From JANRKN01 sp033763435 (lineage in GTDB: Bacteria; Planctomycetota; Phycisphaerae; Phycisphaerales; UBA1924), in assembly GCA_033763435.1 (NCBI GenBank), contig JANRKN010000032.1:1-39347 (forward strand): DNA of 39,347 nucleotides. The letters are read 5' to 3'. Shown one piece after another: positions 38,928 to 39,347 of the stretch. The notes under the pieces are model-generated. The model searched no databases and had not been told where the DNA came from. It was given only the letters and a program-made list of their open reading frames with translations. Made by a program: the position numbers and the translations under genes. Numbering within the stretch: the stretch's first letter is position 1; each line of letters opens with the position of its first letter.

Positions 38928-39347
38928 TCAGCGGGCGAGGCGACGTTCGTGGATGCACCACCGGGGGGTACCAAGGTCGTGTCGCCAGCGCATGCCGCGG
39001 AGCAGAGCGGCGTGGAGTTGCTCGTCACGCTCTCGCGAGCTTGAGTCATGGTTCGCTAATGTCCCCGTCGCTCGTTCAGCGGCTTCAACTTCCGCGTAGC
39101 GAGAGACCTTGCCGAGGGCGCGGGCGATCCACGACCAAGCCTCGCGGTAGTCTGGGTTGATGAGGCACTCGCTCAGGAGCCTGAGGGTCTGGCTGGTCGC
39201 ATCTCCCGGCCCCGCCACGGCGGCGACATCGCCGAGGACGTCGGCGATCCGGTACGACGCTACGCGGTAGTCTGGGTTGATGAGGCACTCGCTCAGGAGC
39301 CTGAGGGTCTGGCTGGTCGCATCTCCCGGCCCCGCCACGGCGGCGAC
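38928..39347 (-). CDS. Helical tandem-repeat protein, C-terminal part (5' end off window)
   Basis: The minus-strand frame is open from the right edge to a stop at 38928; the start lies beyond the window. The visible 139 residues begin with two copies of a 40-residue unit: VAAVAGPGDATSQTLRLLSE then CLINPDYRVASYRIADVLGD in the first, and the same with REAWSWIARALGKV at the end of the second. The NPDYREAWxxxARALG phrase resembles a TPR helix pair, though a 40-residue period is longer than the 34 of TPR. After the repeats come a helical ERATGTLANHDSSSRERDEQ part and a basic tail (GTPRWCIHERRLAR). A scaffold or protein-binding role is likely; nothing more can be said. Confidence 0.7.
   Translation of the reverse strand, partial: VAAVAGPGDATSQTLRLLSECLINPDYRVASYRIADVLGDVAAVAGPGDATSQTLRLLSECLINPDYREAWSWIARALGKVSRYAEVEAAERATGTLANHDSSSRERDEQLHAALLRGMRWRHDLGTPRWCIHERRLAR
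39143..39347. repeat. Perfect 120-bp-period tandem repeat inside the repeat protein gene
   Basis: 85 bases at 39143-39227 recur without a single difference at 39263-39347, exactly 120 bases on, and the second copy is cut by the window edge. The period is 40 codons, so frame is kept. The intervening 35 bases are only partly similar to the matching stretch before the first copy. More copies may lie beyond the edge. Confidence 0.97.

Larger units (their letters stand above)
35017..39347. mobile_element. Possible integrated element at the tRNA-Ser 3' end (right end not in window)
   Basis: Immediately right of tRNA-Ser the gene style changes. There are wide gaps, unrecognised ORFs, less GC-rich patches (for example 35880-36000), a VirD4/TraG-like coupling ATPase, two tiny membrane proteins and a recently duplicated repeat gene. 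This is the layout of an integrative or conjugative element border. Against it: no integrase, relaxase, type IV secretion channel gene or second copy of the tRNA 3' end is visible. The boundary is inferred from context only. Confidence 0.35.

Noticed and set aside
1..39347. CRISPR arrays
   Set aside because: No set of short regularly spaced repeats was seen; the only tandem repeat (39143-39347) is coding with a 120-base period.

Overview
The window is very GC-rich and gene-dense and most likely comes from a planctomycete, probably of the Phycisphaerae type. This rests on family content, not on a marker gene. The content includes a planctomycete-style ECF sigma factor translationally coupled to a large Ser/Thr kinase with C-terminal WD40-like repeats. 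There is also a secreted protein of the 'IYGGFAGTE' parallel beta-helix kind, a fibro-slime domain protein and murA. Many genes overlap by 4 bases (ATGA), and GTG starts are common.

Layout. 1-999 (minus) is the 5' part of a secreted beta-helix protein that runs off the left edge. 1301-5265 (plus) is the sigma factor/kinase pair. 5365-6708 (minus) is murA, convergent with the kinase across a hairpin terminator. 7060-8031 (plus) is a fibro-slime protein with a structured leader and its own terminator. 8182-9752 (minus) holds a small lipoprotein, a DCC-family thiol protein and an FMN split-barrel protein. 9774-11753 (minus) is a CheY-like response regulator followed by an HD-GYP phosphodiesterase.

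11919-24622 (minus) is the main locus: a type IV pilus/type II secretion-like assembly system of thirteen genes. In transcription order it runs: sensor histidine kinase, STAS protein, GspE/PilB ATPase, GspF/PilC platform, PilM, PilN-like, PilO-like, PilP/GspC-like, major pseudopilin, and four minor pseudopilin or tip proteins. The ATPase carries N-terminal MshEN-like motifs that bind cyclic-di-GMP in other bacteria. A c-di-GMP phosphodiesterase and receiver lie just downstream, so phospho-signalling and c-di-GMP probably both act on this machine. No secretin, prepilin peptidase or retraction ATPase is in the window.

24847-34999 is a housekeeping and envelope stretch: an endonuclease/exonuclease/phosphatase-family lipoprotein, a SNF2 helicase, tRNA-Lys(UUU), a polytopic membrane protein, a small hypothetical, truB, a GT39-type glycosyltransferase and a divergent PAP2 phosphatase.

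From tRNA-Ser(GGA) at 35017-35103 to the right edge the character changes. Coding is looser, part of the DNA looks less GC-rich, and there are unrecognised ORFs. There is a soluble-looking VirD4/TraG-type coupling ATPase, two tiny membrane proteins, and a helical-repeat protein with a perfect 120-bp-period tandem duplication cut by the window edge. I read this as the edge of an integrated element next to the tRNA, but no integrase or second att copy is visible.

All identifications come from reading motifs by eye. No database search was run.
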